64,000 nt of DNA from Myxococcales bacterium (GTDB lineage Bacteria; Myxococcota_A; Polyangia; Polyangiales; Ga0077539), in the NCBI GenBank assembly GCA_030652255.1, contig JAUSAZ010000108.1:20292-84291 (forward strand), written 5' to 3'. The notes beneath the pieces are model-generated. The model saw nothing but the letters and a program-made list of their open reading frames with translations, did not search any database and was not told the origin of the DNA. Both the position numbers and the translations under genes were made by a program. Positions 1-8,205 of this stretch are shown here, in pieces; the stretch's first letter is position 1, and the number at the start of each line of letters is the position of its first letter.

Positions 1-335
1 CGGGGAGCCACATCGGTCCGCACCTGCAGGTCGACATGCTCGCCGCGCACCGTGAAGCCATGCCCGGTGAGGGCGGCCACGCGCTCGACGTCGGCCGCGT
101 CGACGCCGCTCTCGACGTAGTTGCCGGGGGGCCCACCGGCGACGAGGCGCGTCGCACCGGCGGCGAGGGCCCGCGCGGTCACCTCCGCGAGCTCGTCCGC
201 CGCGCCCGACCACCAGGCCATCCAGGCCGCCGTCGAGCCCGGGGCCGGTGCCGCGAAGAGCGACGCGCCCACCGCCGTCAGCGCCCGCGGCGGCCGTAGC
301 TTCTCCGCCAGCGTGACGGCGTCGATCAGCGCCAC
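1..335 (-). CDS. GNAT-like N-acetyltransferase, 3' end beyond window
   Basis: Partial gene of about 111 visible codons, cut by the left window edge. The visible N-terminal part contains a GGPPGNYVESGVD segment followed about 20 residues later by GFTVRGEHVDLQV. This arrangement is typical of the middle of GNAT acyltransferases of the mycothiol-synthase/RimI type. The start is taken as GTG at 333-335, which overlaps the wecB stop by 10 bases on the same strand, so the two genes look translationally coupled. No earlier ATG exists in this frame. The substrate is unknown; next to wecB it could acetylate a nucleotide-sugar or glycan, which is inference. Confidence 0.55.
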   Translation of the reverse strand, partial: MALIDAVTLAEKLRPPRALTAVGASLFAAPAPGSTAAWMAWWSGAADELAEVTARALAAGATRLVAGGPPGNYVESGVDAADVERVAALTGHGFTVRGEHVDLQVRTDVAP

Positions 336-1441
336 GCGTCGATGAGCACCTGCGCCACCCGCTCGGCGGCGTGGCCGTCCCAGCCCTCCACCACACCGCC
401 GCGCTTGTAGCGCCCCTCCAGCACCTCCAGCACCCGCGCCCACGCGGCGTCGAGGTCGTCGCCCACGAGGGTGTTGGTGCCGTCGGTCACCGTCGCCGGG
501 CGCTCGGTGTTACTCCGCAGCGTAAGACACGGGACGCCCAGCGCGGTGGTCTCCTCCTGGATGCCGCCGGAGTCGGTGAGCACCAGCGCGGCGTCGGCCA
601 TGAGCCCGAGGTTCTCCCGGTAGCCCAGCGGGTCGCGCAGGAGGATGGCGCCGTGCGCGCGCAGGCGCTCGATCAGCCCGAAGCGCTCCAGCCGCTCGCG
701 GGTGCGAGGGTGCGTCGGGAACACCACCGCCCGCTGCGCCGCCAGCCGCTCGAGCAGCGCGACGAGGGCCGTGAGCCGCGCGGGCTCGTCGACGTTGGAG
801 GGGCGGTGCAGGGTCACCAGCGCGTAGCCCCGCGGCGCGAGGCCCATCGCCGCGGGCACCCCGAGCGCCCGCGCGGCGGGGAGCTGGTGCACCAGCGTGT
901 CGATCATCACGTTGCCGACGAAGCGCACCCGCTCGGGGGGAATCCCCTCGCGCGCGAGGTTGGCGTCGCCCGCGCGCTCGCTCGTGAGCAGCAGGTCGCA
1001 GATGGCGTCGGTGACCACCCGGTTGATCTCCTCGGGCATTCCGCGGTCGAAGGAGCGCAGGCCCGCCTCGACGTGCGCCACCGGGACGCCGAGCTTCACC
1101 GCCGCGAGGGCGCAGGCCATGGTGCTGTTGACGTCGCCCACCACCACCACGCCGCGAGGGAGCGCCGCGCACCCGAGCAGGTACTCCTCGAAGGAGGCCA
1201 GCACCCGGGCGGTCTGCGCGCCGTGCGAGCCCGATCCCCCGTTGAGGTGCACGTCCGGCGCGGGCATCCCGAGCTCGCGGAAGAACACGTCGCTCATCGC
1301 GGCGTCGTAGTGCTGGCCGGTGTGCACCAGCACCCGCTCGAAGGGCGCCGCCGCCGAGGTCATCGCGCGCAGCATCGGCGCGACCTTCATGAAGTTGGGC
1401 CGCGCCCCCGCCACGAACACCACCGGACTCGACTCGATCAT
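326..1441 (-). CDS. wecB: UDP-N-acetylglucosamine 2-epimerase (non-hydrolysing)
   Basis: Converts UDP-GlcNAc to UDP-ManNAc, a precursor for surface polysaccharide. The 371-residue protein has the usual family length. Visible motifs are GARPNFMKVAPM (residues 12-23), HTGQHYD (40-46), HVEAGLRS, the EEINR segment and a C-terminal TDSGGIQEE segment that matches the UDP-binding region. The ATG at 1439-1441 begins the conserved strand directly; the reading frame stays open far upstream across the opposite-strand gene, but that extension is a GC-driven shadow. It is transcribed away from the 1517 gene, leaving a 75-base divergent gap that should hold both promoters. No wecC dehydrogenase is seen nearby, so the ManNAc is either used directly or oxidised by an enzyme encoded elsewhere. 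Confidence 0.95.
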   Translation of the reverse strand: MIESSPVVFVAGARPNFMKVAPMLRAMTSAAAPFERVLVHTGQHYDAAMSDVFFRELGMPAPDVHLNGGSGSHGAQTARVLASFEEYLLGCAALPRGVVVVGDVNSTMACALAAVKLGVPVAHVEAGLRSFDRGMPEEINRVVTDAICDLLLTSERAGDANLAREGIPPERVRFVGNVMIDTLVHQLPAARALGVPAAMGLAPRGYALVTLHRPSNVDEPARLTALVALLERLAAQRAVVFPTHPRTRERLERFGLIERLRAHGAILLRDPLGYRENLGLMADAALVLTDSGGIQEETTALGVPCLTLRSNTERPATVTDGTNTLVGDDLDAAWARVLEVLEGRYKRGGVVEGWDGHAAERVAQVLIDAWR

Positions 1442-1516
1442 CGGACTCTCCAAGGTTCGCCGCGTGGGCTCCCGCAGCGGCTGTCGTAGCGGTGGGGCCA
1501 TGATATCCCGGGTGGC

Positions 1517-3115
1517 GTGACGGAACACCCCTCCAGTCCCGCCGTGCCGCGCCTTCGCGTGGCCATCCATCTCGACGCCTACGTCCAGCCACGTTGGATC
1601 GTTCGCGTCCTCGAGGGCGTCGTCGCCTCGCCCTGCTGCGAGGTGGTGAGCGTCAGCGCCGGGGGCCGCGGCGGAGGCGCGGGGTCGCTGCTCGGGCGCC
1701 TCGCGGCCGACCCCTCGCACGCGCTGCTCTCCCTCTTCACGGCGCTCGACGACCGCGCCTATGGGCGCCCCGACGACGCGCTCGCGCCGGGCGACGTACG
1801 CGCCGCGCTCGGCGCCGTCGCCCCCTCGGACGACGGCGTTGGCGCCCTCGACGTGGTGCTCTCCTTCGCACGATCGCCGGTCCCCGGGGCCCTGGCGTCG
1901 CGCGCGCACCACGGCGTGTGGACCCTGCACTTCGGCCCCGTGCCGGCCTCCGACGCGGAGCTCGTGGGGCTGCACGAGGTGCTGGGGGGACAAGGCGTCG
2001 TGGTGACCGAGCTGCGCTCCGACGCCGACGGGGGGAGGGTGCTGGCGCGCGCGGTGAGCCGCGCCGACGTGCGCTCGGTGCGCAGGGGGCGCAACGTGCT
2101 GCTGCTCAAGGGCGCGGCGCTGGTGACGCGGGCCCTGAAGGACCTCCACGATCAGGTCGACGAGCGGGCGAGCGCGGGGGGCGGGCGCTTCGAGTTTCGC
2201 CCCGCGGTGGCGGAGGGACCATCGCGGCCGGACAACGGCGACATGGCACGGCTGCTCGTCGGGCACGGCCTCCGGTACGCCCGCGAGCTCGTCGACCGCA
2301 GCCTCTACGTCCAGCAGTGGGTGATGGCGTACCAGATCTCGCCGCGCTTCCCTTCGGGCGCCCCCTTCCGGTACCTCCTGCCGCCCACCGACCGCTTCTG
2401 GGCCGACCCCTTCGCGGCGCAGCGCGGCGACCAGCGGTACATCCTCTTCGAGGAGGCGCCCTTCGCCACGGGGCGCGGGCACATCTCGGTCATGGCGCTG
2501 CGCCCCGACGGCTCGCCGGGGGAGGTCGCCCGCGTGCTCGAGCGGCCGTACCACCTCTCGTATCCGTTCCTGTTCAGGCACGGCGGCGAGGAGTTCATGA
2601 TCCCCGAGACCAGCGAGCGCGGCGGGGTCGAGGTGTACCGGGCGCGCGGGTTTCCCCACGGCTGGGAGCTCGTCGAGGAGATGCTCCCCGGGGTCGCCGC
2701 CGCGGACGTCACGCTGCGCCAGGTGGGCGATCGCTGGTGGATGTTCACCGACGTCGCCGTCGCGGGCACCCGCCTCCACAACGAGGAGCTCCACATCTTC
2801 CACGCGCCGACGCCCTTCGGCCCGTGGACCCCCCACCGCCGCAACCCCGTCTTCTCCGACGCGCGGCGCTCGCGACCCGCGGGGGCCCTCTTCGAGCTCG
2901 ACGGGGTGCTCTACCGCCCCGCGCAGGACTCGTCGGTGCGCTACGGCTGGTCGATGAGCATCAACCGCGTCACCCGCCTCACGCCCGACGACTACGAGGA
3001 GGAGCCGTGCGCCCGCGTGCTGCCCGACTGGGACCCGCGGCTCATCGCCACGCACACGCTCAACCGCGACGGCGACCTCACGGTCATCGACGCCGGGATG
3101 CTGCGCCTCCGCTGA
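1517..3115 (+). CDS. Formyltransferase-like plus beta-propeller protein (GIPC-transferase N-domain type)
   Basis: Two-part 532-residue protein. Residues about 12-205 resemble the formyltransferase fold: the WTLHFGPVPASDAE segment (135-147) recalls the conserved LHPSLLP-type loop of methionyl-tRNA formyltransferases. Residues about 285-532 (RYLLPPTDRFWADPFA onward) look like the five-bladed propeller found in glucosamine inositolphosphorylceramide transferase N-domains and GH43/GH68-like proteins. Repeated phrases such as YILFEEAPF, EFMIPETS and WWMFTDV support propeller blades. It starts with GTG at 1517 and has no signal peptide. It ends three bases from the convergent 3119 gene. Within a polysaccharide locus it probably acts on a sugar donor or glycan, but neither formylation nor glycosyl transfer can be read from the sequence. 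Confidence 0.7.
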   Translation: MTEHPSSPAVPRLRVAIHLDAYVQPRWIVRVLEGVVASPCCEVVSVSAGGRGGGAGSLLGRLAADPSHALLSLFTALDDRAYGRPDDALAPGDVRAALGAVAPSDDGVGALDVVLSFARSPVPGALASRAHHGVWTLHFGPVPASDAELVGLHEVLGGQGVVVTELRSDADGGRVLARAVSRADVRSVRRGRNVLLLKGAALVTRALKDLHDQVDERASAGGGRFEFRPAVAEGPSRPDNGDMARLLVGHGLRYARELVDRSLYVQQWVMAYQISPRFPSGAPFRYLLPPTDRFWADPFAAQRGDQRYILFEEAPFATGRGHISVMALRPDGSPGEVARVLERPYHLSYPFLFRHGGEEFMIPETSERGGVEVYRARGFPHGWELVEEMLPGVAAADVTLRQVGDRWWMFTDVAVAGTRLHNEELHIFHAPTPFGPWTPHRRNPVFSDARRSRPAGALFELDGVLYRPAQDSSVRYGWSMSINRVTRLTPDDYEEEPCARVLPDWDPRLIATHTLNRDGDLTVIDAGMLRLR

Positions 3116-3118
3116 CCG

Positions 3119-4267
3119 TCAGAACGCGTCGGTGTCGCCGAGCGTGAAGTGCCACGGCGCCGGGTCGTCGAGCAGCCGCGCGCCCTCGGCGTTGCGGTGG
3201 ATGATCACGGGCTTGGTCCACGGCCGCTGCACGAAGCCGAAGTGCTTCCAGGGCAGCTGCACCGGCGAGCGGCGCACGGCCTGGGCGGTCACCATGTCGA
3301 TGCCCTCGTCGAGCACCGGGCGCAGCGCGGCCTGGAGCAGCGCGCGGCCCACGGTCTCGCCGTCGTCGGGGTGGAAGAGCCAGTCGACGATGTAGAGCCG
3401 ACGGAGGTCGCGCCGGGTGTCGTCGCGCTGGGCGAGGGTGACGAGGTAGCCCGCGAGCGCGCCGCCGCGCCGCGCCTCGTAGACGCGGAAGGGGAAGGGG
3501 TTCTCGAGGAAGCGCCACGCGAGGTAGGCCGCGTCGCGCACCTGCGCCACGGGGACGGCGCCGCGCACCCGCGCCCAGAGGCCGTCGTACTCCGGGCCGA
3601 AGGAGCGCACCTCGCGCACCTCGACGCCGCGCGGCGACGGGCGGGTGAGCAGGGCCCAGGCGAGCGCGCGCGAGGCCGCGGAGACCACCGGGTGGGCCAG
3701 CGCGGTCTCCGCGATGGGGAACCAGGGCTCCGCCGAGCGGGCAGGGGGGAGGCGGGCGGCGAGGGCGCGCGAGCTCACCGGGAGCGCGCAGTTGATGTGC
3801 CCGGTGTCGGCCTTGATGGGGAAGTTGAGCTTGCCGGTGTAGCCCGGCGCCGACTGGTCGTTGGGGAGGCCGAAGACGATCGGGAAGCCCGCCGCCTGCG
3901 CGCGCTCGCGGGTGGCGTTGACCAGGGCGCTGAACATCCCGCGGCGCTGGAATGCAGGGTCGGTGAAGGTGTCGCCGATCTCCGCCCAGGGCTGCTCCTC
4001 GCCGAAGGCCCAGAGGCGCTTCGGGGTCACCGTGCACAGGCTCACGATGCGGTCGTCCCCGACGGTCATCATGGCGCTCGCGAAGCCCGGGTGCCGGAGG
4101 TTGCGCCGGAGCTTCCACTCCATGAGCCGATCCTTCTCCGGGGGGTAATTCTCCGGAGGGTCGTGCCGCGCCCGCATGAAGCGAGCGATCTCCCGCGCCT
4201 GCGCCTCGTCGGGGGGATCGAGCGCGACGAGACGCCACTCCGGTGCGGCCTCTGCTGCCTGGGTCAT
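3119..4267 (-). CDS. GNAT-family N-acetyltransferase of exopolysaccharide locus
   Basis: The 382-residue protein carries an acetyl-CoA-binding signature DPAFQRRGMFSALV (residues 103-116; QRRGMF is the pyrophosphate loop) preceded by a beta strand. A second, weaker half spans about 250-382 and includes EAYLAWRF-like and KHFGFVQRPW segments. Length and layout fit the two-lobed GNAT proteins often found among glycosyltransferase genes. The ATG at 4265-4267 is the first good start. It is probably the last gene of the minus-strand block that begins at 14337. An N-acetylation of an amino-sugar residue is likely; the substrate is not shown. Confidence 0.75.
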   Translation of the reverse strand: MTQAAEAAPEWRLVALDPPDEAQAREIARFMRARHDPPENYPPEKDRLMEWKLRRNLRHPGFASAMMTVGDDRIVSLCTVTPKRLWAFGEEQPWAEIGDTFTDPAFQRRGMFSALVNATRERAQAAGFPIVFGLPNDQSAPGYTGKLNFPIKADTGHINCALPVSSRALAARLPPARSAEPWFPIAETALAHPVVSAASRALAWALLTRPSPRGVEVREVRSFGPEYDGLWARVRGAVPVAQVRDAAYLAWRFLENPFPFRVYEARRGGALAGYLVTLAQRDDTRRDLRRLYIVDWLFHPDDGETVGRALLQAALRPVLDEGIDMVTAQAVRRSPVQLPWKHFGFVQRPWTKPVIIHRNAEGARLLDDPAPWHFTLGDTDAF

Positions 4268-4307
4268 GGGCGCGATCGGACGCCAATCGCGATCGCGCTG
4301 TCAATCA

Positions 4308-4324
4308 CCGCCGCGACCCGGCGG
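4308..4324 (-). terminator. GC hairpin between asnB and GNAT gene
   Basis: CCGCCG and CGGCGG form a 6-base-pair stem around a 5-base loop in the 65-base gap downstream of the first asparagine-synthase gene. There is no T-run, so it may only attenuate transcription into the GNAT gene, or be a chance product of high GC. Confidence 0.2.
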
Positions 4325-4332
4325 CGGAGCCC

Positions 4333-6183
4333 TCACCCTCGCAGCGCGGAGGTGCCCATGCGCTCGCGGCGGGCCCAGCGAGAGAGCACCACCAGGGTCC
4401 AGTAGCGGGGGTACTTGGTGCCCGCCAGGAAGCGCTCTCGCACCGCCCGCACCGCCGCCGGGTCGAGCCCGACCTCGGGCCCCACCGGGGCGTCGAGGTC
4501 GAGGCCCTCGCGCAGCCACCGGTCGTAGGGCAGCCCGAAGCCGCGCTTGGGGCGGTCCCACGCCTCGCGCGGCAGCGCGGGGCCCACCGCGTCGAGCAGC
4601 AGCGGCTTGTTGCGCGCGGGGTCGAGCTTCCACGCGGGGTCGATCGCCACCACCTGCTCCACGAGGTCGGAGTCGAGGTACGGGGCCCGCAGCTCGAGCG
4701 AGTGCGCCATGCTCATCTGGTCGCCGTCGCGGAGCAGGGTGTTCTTCAGGTAGTGCGTGAGCTCGAGGCGCGAGAGCCGATCGAGCGGCGAGCGGCCGCC
4801 CACCGCGTCGACGAAGCGCGTGGGCTCGGGCCGTCGCCCGCCCCGCAGCCGCTCCAGCGCCGGGTGCGCGAACATCGAGTGCTGCGCGAGGTAGGCGCCC
4901 GCCACCGGGTCGCCCGCGCCGATGGCCGCGAGCACCTTCTCGCCCGCGTGGTCGTCCGGCACCGGCCAGCGCCCGCGCAGCGCGCCCAGCGCCCGCTTCG
5001 CCAGCGCCGGGGTCGCCGCGCTCGCCGCGAGCAGCCCCCCGAACATCCGCCGCTGCTGGTAGCCCAGGAAGAGCTCGTCGGCCCCCTGGCCCGACACCGC
5101 GACCTTGATGCCCGCGCGGCGGATGGCGTCGCACACCAGGTAGGTGTTCACCCCGTCGACGCTCGGCTGGTCCATCGCGTCGACGGCGCGCGTCACGAGC
5201 GAGCGGGCGTCATGGACGCTCACCTCCACCTGCTGGTGCTTCGTGCCGAAGCGCTCGGCCACGAGGCGCGAGTAGGGCGCCTCGCTGTGCGCCGCGTCGG
5301 CGTCGCCGAACACCACGCTGAAGGTGTTGATGTTCGTCCACTTCTGCTCGGAGAGCAGCACCACGTTGGACGACGAGTCGATGCCGCCGGAGAGCAGCAC
5401 CGCCACCGGCACGTCGGCGACCATCACCCGCCACATGGCCGCCCGCAGCCGCGCGCGCACCGCCTCCACGGCAGCCTCGCGGCTCGGCGGGCCCGCCGCG
5501 TCGAGGCCCAGCAGGCTCCAGTAGCGGCGCCGCCGGAGCACACCCTCGCGCAGCACCACCACCTCGCCCGCGGCCACCGCGCGCACGCCGCGCACGAGGG
5601 TGTAGGGGTCCGCGAGCGAGCCGAAGGTGAGGTACGCGTCGAGGCCGTCGGGGTCGATCTCGCGCTCGACCACGCCCGACGCGGTGAGGGCGCGCACCTC
5701 CGAGGCGAAGGCGAAGCGGTCGCGCCCGGTGGCGTAGTAGAGGGGCTTCTCGCCGAGGCGGTCGCGGGCGAGGGTGAGGGTGCCCTCGTCGGGGTCGTAG
5801 AGCGCGAAGGCGAACATCCCCCGGAAGCGCTCGAGGGCGGCTTCGCCCCAGCAGCGGAAGCCCGCCAGGATGACCTCGGTGTCGGTGCCGGTGGTGAAGC
5901 GCTCGCCCTCGGCGGTGAGCGCCTCGCGGAGCTCCTTGAAGTTGTAGATCTCGCCGTTGAAGACGATCACCCGTCGGCCGTCGTGGCCGAGCATGGGCTG
6001 CCGGCCGGCGTCGGAGAGGTCCTGGATGGCGAGCCGGCGGTGGCCCAGCCAGAGCGCCGCGCCCCCCGCGAGGGGGACCGTGTGCGCGCCGTCGGCGTCC
6101 GGGCCGCGGTGCGCGATCGCGTCGAGCATGGCCGTCGTCGAGACGCCCCGGAGATCACCCAGCACACCCGCGATGCCGCACAC
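4333..6183 (-). CDS. asnB: Asparagine synthase (glutamine-hydrolysing)-type amidotransferase, copy 1
   Basis: Class II glutamine amidotransferase fused to an ATP-pyrophosphatase synthetase domain; 616 residues, normal for AsnB. The catalytic Cys2 follows the GTG start (MCGIAGVLG). HRRLAIQDLS (48-57), FNGEIYNFKELR (75-86) and DTEVI (101-105) form the glutaminase site, and SGGIDSS (265-271) is the PP-loop. Glutamine supplies ammonia that is transferred to an activated carboxylate. In exopolysaccharide loci such enzymes are usually predicted to amidate a sugar acid or modify the polymer rather than make free asparagine. It lies 17 bases downstream of a GT4 gene in the same direction. A second, clearly different copy lies at 9480-11393. 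Confidence 0.93.
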   Translation of the reverse strand: MCGIAGVLGDLRGVSTTAMLDAIAHRGPDADGAHTVPLAGGAALWLGHRRLAIQDLSDAGRQPMLGHDGRRVIVFNGEIYNFKELREALTAEGERFTTGTDTEVILAGFRCWGEAALERFRGMFAFALYDPDEGTLTLARDRLGEKPLYYATGRDRFAFASEVRALTASGVVEREIDPDGLDAYLTFGSLADPYTLVRGVRAVAAGEVVVLREGVLRRRRYWSLLGLDAAGPPSREAAVEAVRARLRAAMWRVMVADVPVAVLLSGGIDSSSNVVLLSEQKWTNINTFSVVFGDADAAHSEAPYSRLVAERFGTKHQQVEVSVHDARSLVTRAVDAMDQPSVDGVNTYLVCDAIRRAGIKVAVSGQGADELFLGYQQRRMFGGLLAASAATPALAKRALGALRGRWPVPDDHAGEKVLAAIGAGDPVAGAYLAQHSMFAHPALERLRGGRRPEPTRFVDAVGGRSPLDRLSRLELTHYLKNTLLRDGDQMSMAHSLELRAPYLDSDLVEQVVAIDPAWKLDPARNKPLLLDAVGPALPREAWDRPKRGFGLPYDRWLREGLDLDAPVGPEVGLDPAAVRAVRERFLAGTKYPRYWTLVVLSRWARRERMGTSALRG

Positions 6184-6200
6184 GCTCGTCGATCCTCCTC

Positions 6201-7352
6201 TTACTCCGCCCGACCCGAGACCGCCCCGCGGAGCACCTCCGACAGGAACCCGAAGGTCTCCTCGGCGCAGCGGTCCCAGCTGTACGCCGCCGCGCGCTCG
6301 AAGGCCCGTTGCGCCAGCTCGGCGCGGAGTTCAGCCGACCCCACGAGCGCGCGCAGCTGGCGCACCAGCGTCGCCGGGTCCTCGGGGTCGAAATACACCC
6401 CCGCGTCGCCGAGCACCTCGGGCATCGGGCCCCGCGACGAGCTCGCGATCGGCAGCCCCGCGGCCATCGCCTCGATGAGGATGTTGGGGAGGTTTTCGCA
6501 GCTCGACGCGTACACGAAGGCCTCCGCGCGCCGGTAGCTCGCCGCCACCTCCGCGTGCGGGAGCCCGCCGCGCCAGGTGAGGTACTCGCCCGCGGGGTCG
6601 TACTTCGCGAGGCGCTCGGTGAGCGCGCGCTCCGAGGCGGGGTCGTCCGAGGGGCCGACGAAGTCCATCGCGATCGGCACGCCCGATGAGCGGAGCGTGT
6701 GCGCCGCGTCGGCCACCGCCGCGAAGTGCTTGTACGGCGACACCGTCGAGACGTAGAGCAGCCGCAGCGGGTGGGCGAGGGAGAGCTCCGCCGGCGGGCG
6801 CTGGGCACGCGGCGCGAGGCGCATCGAGGGGTCGACGCCGTGCGGGATGATGGTGTGCCGCCGCGGCGGGCGCGCGAGCTGGGCCAGCACCTGGTCGCGG
6901 GCGTAGCGGGTGAGGAAGATCACCCCGTCGGCGCCGGTGAACTGCCGGGACTGCGCGAGGCGCAGGAGCTCGAGGCGGGCGCGGGTGGCGCTGCGGCCGA
7001 AGCGGGCGCGCTCGGCGGCCTCGAAGGGGAGCATGTTGCGGCACATCACCACGCGCGGCCGCACGGGGCTCGCGGTGGCCCCGCCGGGCGCGAAGAGCAG
7101 CCCCCCGGCGACGCGGCGGGGGAGCTCGACGCGCTGCCACCACAGGCGCTCGGGGAGCGAGCGGTCGAGGGCGGGGTGGTGCCGGGCGGTGAGCCACGGG
7201 CGCGAGGGCAGGCGGTCGAGGGTGGCGCGCGCCGACCAGACGTCCACGGCGTCGATGCCGTGGCGTTCGGGGGAGGCCGCGGTGAGCAGCGAGAGCAGGT
7301 GCGTGAGGCCGCCGCCCGCGCGGAGGTTGGACGCGTCGATGACGACCCTCAT
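6201..7352 (-). CDS. Glycosyltransferase family 4 (GT-B fold)
   Basis: The 383-residue protein begins MRVVIDASNLRAGGGLTHLL, with a Gly-rich acceptor-side loop at 13-16 typical of the GT4 N-domain. The C-domain has LLYVSTVSPYKHF (the donor-side strand with a conserved Lys) and ENLPNILIE, an E-x7-E motif that contacts the nucleotide-sugar, followed by MAAGLPI. It should transfer a sugar from a nucleotide donor during repeat-unit assembly on the cytoplasmic face. It is 22 bases downstream of the 7375 gene and 17 bases upstream of asnB, consistent with one operon. Donor and linkage cannot be inferred. Confidence 0.9.
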   Translation of the reverse strand: MRVVIDASNLRAGGGLTHLLSLLTAASPERHGIDAVDVWSARATLDRLPSRPWLTARHHPALDRSLPERLWWQRVELPRRVAGGLLFAPGGATASPVRPRVVMCRNMLPFEAAERARFGRSATRARLELLRLAQSRQFTGADGVIFLTRYARDQVLAQLARPPRRHTIIPHGVDPSMRLAPRAQRPPAELSLAHPLRLLYVSTVSPYKHFAAVADAAHTLRSSGVPIAMDFVGPSDDPASERALTERLAKYDPAGEYLTWRGGLPHAEVAASYRRAEAFVYASSCENLPNILIEAMAAGLPIASSSRGPMPEVLGDAGVYFDPEDPATLVRQLRALVGSAELRAELAQRAFERAAAYSWDRCAEETFGFLSEVLRGAVSGRAE

Positions 7353-7374
7353 GCGGCGCGGACACCGGCCCGGG

Positions 7375-8205
7375 TCATGGCTTCTCCGGCGGGGCGTTGG
7401 TGATGCGCCCCGGCGGGCGGCGCAGCCCCGTGGCGCGGAACCACCGCAGCATGCGCTCGCGGGCCCGCCACGGCACCAGCCCGAAGGCCTCGTTGGTCAC
7501 GCGCGACACGTTGCGGCGCATGGCCTCCTCGGCGGACATCATCGGGCGCGCGGCGAGGTCGACCGGGACGCCGTGCTCGCGGCAGAGGGCCACGCCGTAG
7601 GGGATCCATTTCCCCGCGGTGACGGCGGCGTAGTAGTCGAGCACCTCGGTGCGGGCGCTGAAGAAGCCGCGCGCGAAGGCGTCCGAGCGGCGCGCGCCGT
7701 AGATCTCGAACTCCCAGGGGTTCTCCCCGTCGCGGAGCAGCGAGAGCAGGTCGTCGCGGCGCCAGAGGGCGGCCTGCATCGAGGCCCGGTAGGGCGCGCC
7801 GGGGTCGCACTCGCCCACCGCGGGGAAGCGCGCGAGGCGCACGTCCGGCGGGGGAAAGGGGCGGAGGCGCAGGTAGGCCGCGTCGAGGTGGAAGAAGTCG
7901 TCGACCCGCGCCAGCACCTCCGCGGTGTCGACACGGCTGCGCAGCAGGAAGTCCTCCAGCACGACGAGCACGGCGGGCGTGTCGAGGCGCTCGAGCATCG
8001 CGCGCACCCCGCGGCTCCAGTCGACGTCGTCGCCGATGCACAGGGCCTCGACGCCGGGGAGGGCGCAGGGCACGTGGTTGCTGCCCACCACGACGCGGAA
8101 GGGGCAGTCTGGCCAGTGCCGACGCAGCAGCGCGAAGAAGGGCGCCCAGAGGTCGGCGTACCGGTCGCAGCTGGGGACGAGCAGGGTGACGCGGTCGTCA
8201 GCCAC
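7375..8205 (-). CDS. Putative GT-A-like glycosyltransferase or sugar-modifying protein
   Basis: The N-terminus VTLLVPSCDRYADLWAPFF resembles the first strand of GT-A glycosyltransferases (GT2-like VVIPSYNR). A LVVLEDFLLRSRVD segment could be the metal-binding loop region, but no clean DxD is seen, so catalytic assignment is weak. The GTG at 8203-8205 is preferred: GAGG lies 9 bases upstream and the start overlaps the stop of the upstream GT4 gene by 8 bases, which suggests coupling. An ATG at 8233-8235 would add ten non-conserved residues and deepen the overlap. The predicted length is 276 residues. The polysaccharide context favours a transferase role; this is inference. Confidence 0.6.
   Translation of the reverse strand: MADDRVTLLVPSCDRYADLWAPFFALLRRHWPDCPFRVVVGSNHVPCALPGVEALCIGDDVDWSRGVRAMLERLDTPAVLVVLEDFLLRSRVDTAEVLARVDDFFHLDAAYLRLRPFPPPDVRLARFPAVGECDPGAPYRASMQAALWRRDDLLSLLRDGENPWEFEIYGARRSDAFARGFFSARTEVLDYYAAVTAGKWIPYGVALCREHGVPVDLAARPMMSAEEAMRRNVSRVTNEAFGLVPWRARERMLRWFRATGLRRPPGRITNAPPEKP

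Noticed and set aside
326..3055. A 909-codon minus-strand frame across wecB and the 1517 gene
   Set aside because: Only the last 371 codons match WecB; the rest is Arg/His/Val-rich sequence antisense to the propeller protein, a GC-driven shadow.
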